DNA of 64,000 nucleotides from the NCBI RefSeq assembly GCF_000023585.1, contig NC_012914.1, positions 3,564,001 to 3,628,000 on the forward strand, in the 5' to 3' direction. The position numbers and the translations under genes were made by a program. Every line of letters begins with the position of its first letter. Position 1 is the first letter of the stretch. Positions 61,101 to 64,000 of the stretch are shown here, one piece after another. The notes under the pieces were generated by a model. The model was not told where the DNA came from, made no database searches, and was given only the letters and a program-made list of their open reading frames with translations. Source of the stretch: Paenibacillus sp. JDR-2. Lineage in GTDB: Bacteria; Bacillota; Bacilli; Paenibacillales; Paenibacillaceae.

Positions 61101-61216
61101 TCTGGAGGAACCTATACACCTTGAATTTCCAGCAAATCCTCTCTCCAGAGGGATGTACAGAGCCTTCAGTTAGCGAGTGGACGCCAAGCACGCCAAGAAA
61201 GGATGGGAATCAATGA
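58154..61216 (+). CDS. Large protein of unknown function with C-terminal NHL-like repeats
   Basis: A 1020-residue protein; GAAAGGGG is 7 bases before ATG. There is no signal peptide. Regions by eye: an N-terminal domain (1-120) with an HYCASVP segment; a mixed region to about 390; a hydrophobic stretch near 394-412 (MDLVIPTVALIMTVG); a helical, partly hydrophobic region at about 455-525 (DRIVSSLLTGSEFIEELAAI, VVGWGLKAIALEGSV); a beta-sandwich-like region about 530-620; and a C-terminal beta-propeller-like part with NHL character (TVYVLEKGNQRIQAFSRGG, IYVLSQYGNGY). I do not recognise a family. The last codon overlaps the start of the pentapeptide-repeat gene (ATGA), so the two are made together. 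Confidence 0.75.
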   Translation: MLLREPTVRNLNVHYDLRFLDDQEQIEPLLLRAGGQSYPLVRHTAESLSAHGFLTDSYPTHYCASVPQDSSKVQFIRVFGPPDHQGIPTLKAAAISTATNGKVFNAADTAKSILFLNPSITVLTPDHSDTVLNHMEDSDELRQMVYMIEQLQDGWNTPTIITDEKGQPVLDKEGKPFYTYELHPILLNLAASAAAGIKSKIYSDATLRGVRYNVQPGISHIAVNQGNTALTAVNQGGYHYNLKDGGPQYGVSVAVEKLTNAFELDLKVTNSYIRHMSVYATFYKGDGSTPIEMDADALLSLLRGENLLDVKEWMEALEESEQLLLGTKSLKFIGNVSAEGTFLGIPVTDTSSLFSFQLPTDDPIGKLRLSIGSLGYGNSHSDADPNAAWIGIGSTSLMDLVIPTVALIMTVGTESSKMFDTLFKKVKFIAPTVYSIYTVVKDIINDSSNTGNDVKNMIASLADRIVSSLLTGSEFIEELAAILAAEEVEEAIPVVGWGLKAIALEGSVVQLAQTVAEVIASPRVVDFELTVTMDASISLLAEANSGEQPEFAATAAYYIVTAQYSDNTTRTYRDVIPDSKVSSLSFELNDVPVGGKVTFLAAIYSKEGWLVGGGKSEMMDNLLTPGKDRLVASVKVTQMLYPLNGQTTYQHSQLLIQQGGQYAWQHTAEPPTETAEDLGTGGGGHVLESLVGITLNSNMGLLGYAWQASGLNIPPVDGDNGDNLELYAFKNISYGPNPNAGVMNTPKGYNKAPLLAYPQLGAESGAAGYFYLDPTGDQTNGFHLRRIKPVNDPTIPQNSPEREFDLSAGESWGRFNLLPASMAYHSNGYVIAVNPAYPVMQILQIPSSSKPDDQAPWALITLGPGTREGLVQQPELVAIASNQTVYVLEKGNQRIQAFSRGGHPVAAFADPDSPYWINLVNHDATQDVKYLAMSVEIQGHIYVLSQYGNGYEADQYFLDIYTPAGSHLVTQRGLVAASMAVDLWRNLYTLNFQQILSPEGCTEPSVSEWTPSTPRKDGNQ

Positions 61217-63126
61217 ATCCAATTACAAAGTGGTCATTCAACACGGAGACGCTCGGTTATGCCGAATCTTTTTATTATGAGTATTACTATGCAGGAGGAT
61301 TGGCTGTCGTTTGTGTTGGCGGAGGCGGCCAAACGGCTGATTTTAATGTATATAATCTGGGCGGCGGCTTGGTTGCCATACAGGACCCTTACGCGAATTG
61401 GTATTGGAGCAGCCGTTACGACGACAACCTGATGCTCTGGAATTATAACGATCATAATTATGTTTCCGACCATATCGGCGACGAACAAAAATTTCGGCTG
61501 ATTAACCGCGGTCACGGACAGATATCTTTACAAGCGGCAGCGGGGCCGCATAACGAAAAGTATTTGCAGGCCGTAAGCGGAGGCTGGTACCCCGTTAACT
61601 TCGGATTTGGGGATGGCACTTTAAAATGGTCAGATGAAGGCTCCTTATTCAAGGTAGGGGGCAGTTTGCTGCCTATTCTAATCATTACCAACTCGGCGAG
61701 GGATCTCGACCTGTCCGGCTCCGACTTATCCGGATTGAATTTGGATAACGCCGATCTTACGAACGCCATCTTCAAAAACGCAAACTTCACTAAAGTACAA
61801 TCCTTCCATAATGCACAGTTCGTTAATGCCAATCTGCAGCAAGCCAATTTTGACGGACTGTGCTTGAACGGCGCCAACTTCACGCAGGCAGATTTCACCG
61901 GAACGGATCTCACGCGTATTCTGCCTTCTCCATCACAGCTATCCCATGCCAAACTCATAAAAGCCAATCTAAAAGGCGTCGATCTGTCAAAATCCAATCT
62001 GACTTACGCAAATCTGTCCGGGGCGGTATTGGACGGGGCTAATCTTAGCGGGGCGGACCTGACGGGGGCGGTCTTCACCGGCGCATCGCTTGTAGGCACT
62101 AAACTTGACGGCGCGATCATGCACAATTCCGTGTTTGACCAGTGCGATCTGACAGATGTATCGTTTACGTATCCGCCTGATTTCTCGAGAACGGAGCAAG
62201 GCCGCACTTCCTTCGTTAAGGCTGTTGTACCCTTCAAGGTTCTTGGCGCCAACTGGTCCTATTTGGAACTGTCCGAATCCAGGATCACCGATATCCCGGA
62301 TGCCATTACCGCCTTGAATGCGAATTACGCGCTCCTGCCGGATGGTTTGGATTTCAGCAAAAAGGATATTCGGAGTGCTACGTTTGTCGGTACACGGATG
62401 TATGAAATACAGCTCCAGAACGCAAACCTGGAGAAAGCCCATCTTACGCATGCCAGGCTGAAAGGGGCCAAGTTGACAGGCGCGAACCTGTCAATGGCCA
62501 ATTTGGACAGTGCCTACCTGATTTCCGAGAATGCCATATCGCCGGGGGATCCGGTTAAGCATGAAGCGGCAGTTGTAGACGACGCGTTCCTCATCAATAC
62601 GAATCTTACCGGTTCATATTGTGATGGGGTGGACTTCTCAGGCTCTCTTTTTATGAGTTACGCAGGTCTTGATCCGGATGGTAAAGCCAGCGCAAACGGA
62701 GCTGCGATGAATTTGGCTAAATTCAATAATGCCGTGCTGATCCAAGCTGTCTTTGACAATGCTCAATTAGGAGGTTGCGACTTCAGCGATGCCCGCATGG
62801 TTGGGGCAAGCTTTAAGCAAGCGCAGCTGATTCCGGCCACTCAGCCGCCTAACCCTGATGCCAGCTTCCATGGGGCGGACATACGCGGGACGGACTGCAC
62901 CGGAGCGAATATGGATGGACTGGATATGCGGTCTGCGCAGGTATCGGCGGGGCAGGGCGAATTTACTCAGGTGTACAAGGATTATTACGGCAATCCACTT
63001 CCTGTTATGCTGTCGTATTCGGCTACTATACTGGGGAACACAACTTCCGGCACGACGTGTCCGGACGGCTCCAGAGGACCGTGCCATCTGAATTTAGTCA
63101 CTGCCTCGTCCAGTGAAGAAGTATAA
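61213..63126 (+). CDS. Trefoil-like plus pentapeptide-repeat protein
   Basis: The protein has 637 residues from ATG 61213, which overlaps the previous stop codon and has AAAGGATGGGA upstream; the frame is open from 61177 but that part lies within the upstream gene. Residues 1-155 look beta-rich with lectin/trefoil-like repeats (GGLVAIQDPYANWYWSSRY, KFRLINRGHGQISLQ, NEKYLQAVSGGWYPV). From about 160 to 315, 377 to 439 and 456 to 579 are pentapeptide repeats A(D/N)LxG (LSGADLTGAVFTGASLVGTK, LKGAKLTGANLSMANLDSAY) forming right-handed quadrilateral helices. No signal peptide or membrane segment. It may bind the upstream NHL protein. The role is unknown. Confidence 0.85.
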   Translation: MNPITKWSFNTETLGYAESFYYEYYYAGGLAVVCVGGGGQTADFNVYNLGGGLVAIQDPYANWYWSSRYDDNLMLWNYNDHNYVSDHIGDEQKFRLINRGHGQISLQAAAGPHNEKYLQAVSGGWYPVNFGFGDGTLKWSDEGSLFKVGGSLLPILIITNSARDLDLSGSDLSGLNLDNADLTNAIFKNANFTKVQSFHNAQFVNANLQQANFDGLCLNGANFTQADFTGTDLTRILPSPSQLSHAKLIKANLKGVDLSKSNLTYANLSGAVLDGANLSGADLTGAVFTGASLVGTKLDGAIMHNSVFDQCDLTDVSFTYPPDFSRTEQGRTSFVKAVVPFKVLGANWSYLELSESRITDIPDAITALNANYALLPDGLDFSKKDIRSATFVGTRMYEIQLQNANLEKAHLTHARLKGAKLTGANLSMANLDSAYLISENAISPGDPVKHEAAVVDDAFLINTNLTGSYCDGVDFSGSLFMSYAGLDPDGKASANGAAMNLAKFNNAVLIQAVFDNAQLGGCDFSDARMVGASFKQAQLIPATQPPNPDASFHGADIRGTDCTGANMDGLDMRSAQVSAGQGEFTQVYKDYYGNPLPVMLSYSATILGNTTSGTTCPDGSRGPCHLNLVTASSSEEV

Positions 63127-63138
63127 TTAATCATATTA

Positions 63139-63193
63139 AATAACCGGCGATGCAGGAGGTGTTTAATCCTGATTTGCCGGTTATTTTTTTTGG
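63139..63193. terminator. Bidirectional terminator between the cassette and gerB
   Basis: AATAACCGGC and GCCGGTTATT form the outer stem with an inner AGGA/TCCT pairing; eight T follow on the plus strand. Confidence 0.85.
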
Positions 63194-64000
63194 TTACTCT
63201 GTTTTGACCAGTTTTCTTTTCGCGGAAGTCATGATCCACAGTCCTATCGGAATACCTATCGCGCAGACGGGAATAACGATCGTTTCCCATAATTTCTGGA
63301 GCGTCATAATGGCTGCTTCATTGGGGATGATCAGCGCAATGATATAGATTAGGGGAGCGGTGAACCAGAACAGTCGTTTCCAGGACTTGATCCGGAAGGA
63401 CTGAGCCATTTCATAGCTGGTAATGAACAAGTACAGCGACATTTTCGCGAACACTCCAAAAATCCAGATAAAGATGACAAGAATATCAACATTCTGAATG
63501 AAATTCAAAATGTTGATCGACCGAACCAGCATAAAATAGGGAAATCTAAGCTCCTGGGCAACCGTAGGACCAAATACCATCAGAACCATAAGCGTTGATA
63601 AGATAAGCATGCCCCCGGTTAACCAAACGCTTGCCAAGGACTTCTTCACAATATGCTCGGGATTGGAAACAAACGCCAACAGGACAAGCATCATAAACGA
63701 TTCAGCCAGAAATGAGGTTGGTGCGAAGGAGGCGCTTACGATTTCCTTCAGGCTTGCATCGCCGAACACAGGCAGCAAATTTACCCAATTCGCGTTTGTT
63801 GCGTTTAGTAGAAAACTCACCAGCAGCGTAAGAATGGTTAGAGGTCCCGCAATTTCGCAAAAACGACCGATTCCCTTTATGCCGCTTGTACCCGTTAAGT
63901 AAATGGCAGCTGCCAAAATCATAGCCATCAGTACCCATACCGGCGTTTTATCCAGCAGGACCAGATGAAGGAAATCCGCAAAAGAACGAAGAACATCCCC
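63194..64000 (-). CDS. GerB-family spore germination permease (partial, C-terminal part)
   Basis: The reverse strand is open from the right edge of the window to the stop at 63194, giving about 268 residues that lack the N-terminus. The visible part contains seven or so membrane segments and family blocks such as DKTPVWVLMAMILAAAIYLT, FCEIAGPLTILTLLVSFLLN, GDASLKEIVSASFAPTSFLA and VFGPTVAQELRFPYFMLVRS. It is the germinant-binding permease type of the spore receptors. Its A and C partners are presumably beyond 64000. It is convergent with the two-gene cassette. Confidence 0.9.
   Translation of the reverse strand, partial: GDVLRSFADFLHLVLLDKTPVWVLMAMILAAAIYLTGTSGIKGIGRFCEIAGPLTILTLLVSFLLNATNANWVNLLPVFGDASLKEIVSASFAPTSFLAESFMMLVLLAFVSNPEHIVKKSLASVWLTGGMLILSTLMVLMVFGPTVAQELRFPYFMLVRSINILNFIQNVDILVIFIWIFGVFAKMSLYLFITSYEMAQSFRIKSWKRLFWFTAPLIYIIALIIPNEAAIMTLQKLWETIVIPVCAIGIPIGLWIMTSAKRKLVKTE

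Noticed and set aside
61690..62540. Repetitive DNA that could suggest a repeat array
   Set aside because: The periodicity is 15 bases in frame and encodes pentapeptide repeats; there are no conserved repeats with unique spacers, so it is not CRISPR.

Overview
The window reads as chromosomal DNA of an endospore-forming Gram-positive bacterium, most likely Paenibacillus or a close relative. Supporting signs are parts of four GerA-type spore germination loci, a spore photoproduct lyase, a Met-type T-box leader, large membrane-anchored AraC regulators beside LplA/LplB/LplC-like sugar ABC genes that lack their own ATPase, AGGAGG-like ribosome binding sites and frequent TTG/GTG starts. I see no rRNA, tRNA, CRISPR array, transposase or phage gene.

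Layout. 1-5.9 kb: the 5' part of a gerA gene on the minus strand, a YdhG-like protein, a DinB protein, an atypical short-chain dehydrogenase (SDR), a TetR regulator with clear operators and the MFS transporter it probably controls, and an APH-type kinase. 6.1-10.5 kb: a large secreted glycosidase with crystallin and carbohydrate-binding modules, then an EcsC-family protein. 10.7-12.9 kb: a redox island (NIPSNAP, flavodoxin-like quinone reductase, SDR, NIPSNAP) with a palindromic operator. 13-16.3 kb: nitronate monooxygenase, a LysR regulator and a divergent YbfB-like MFS transporter. 16.4-20.4 kb: a germination locus with a frameshifted gerC and a convergent gerB. 20.5-30 kb: AlkZ-like protein, a two-component system with a propeller lipoprotein, a decayed solute-binding-protein gene, then an intact binding protein, two permeases and an HlyD-like adaptor. 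30-34.6 kb: membrane-linked GDPD and a T-box-controlled second-type methionyl-tRNA synthetase. 34.7-39.5 kb: a complete germination operon (A-B-C plus a small membrane protein) and a lipoprotein. 39.5-43.8 kb: two small redox regulons, under TetR and MarR, the latter apparently starting at ATA. 43.8-50 kb: MsrA, an orphan ModB, a cupredoxin, a broken erythromycin esterase, a small conserved protein, SplB and a NagZ-like GH3 lipoprotein. 50-58 kb: AraC sensor-regulator and a sugar ABC operon whose two permease genes lie between two paralogous binding-protein genes. 58-63.1 kb: a two-gene cassette of unknown function (1020-residue NHL-propeller protein and 637-residue trefoil/pentapeptide-repeat protein). 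63.2-64 kb: the 3' part of a gerB gene.

How the parts fit. Three themes recur: spore revival (Ger receptors, SplB), carbohydrate scavenging (secreted glycosidases, ABC importers that must borrow an ATPase encoded elsewhere, two cre-like sites), and small inducible redox or detoxification units, each with a visible operator. At least three genes are broken (gerC at 17.9 kb, a binding protein at 25.4 kb, an esterase at 46 kb). The least explained locus is the 58-63 kb cassette.
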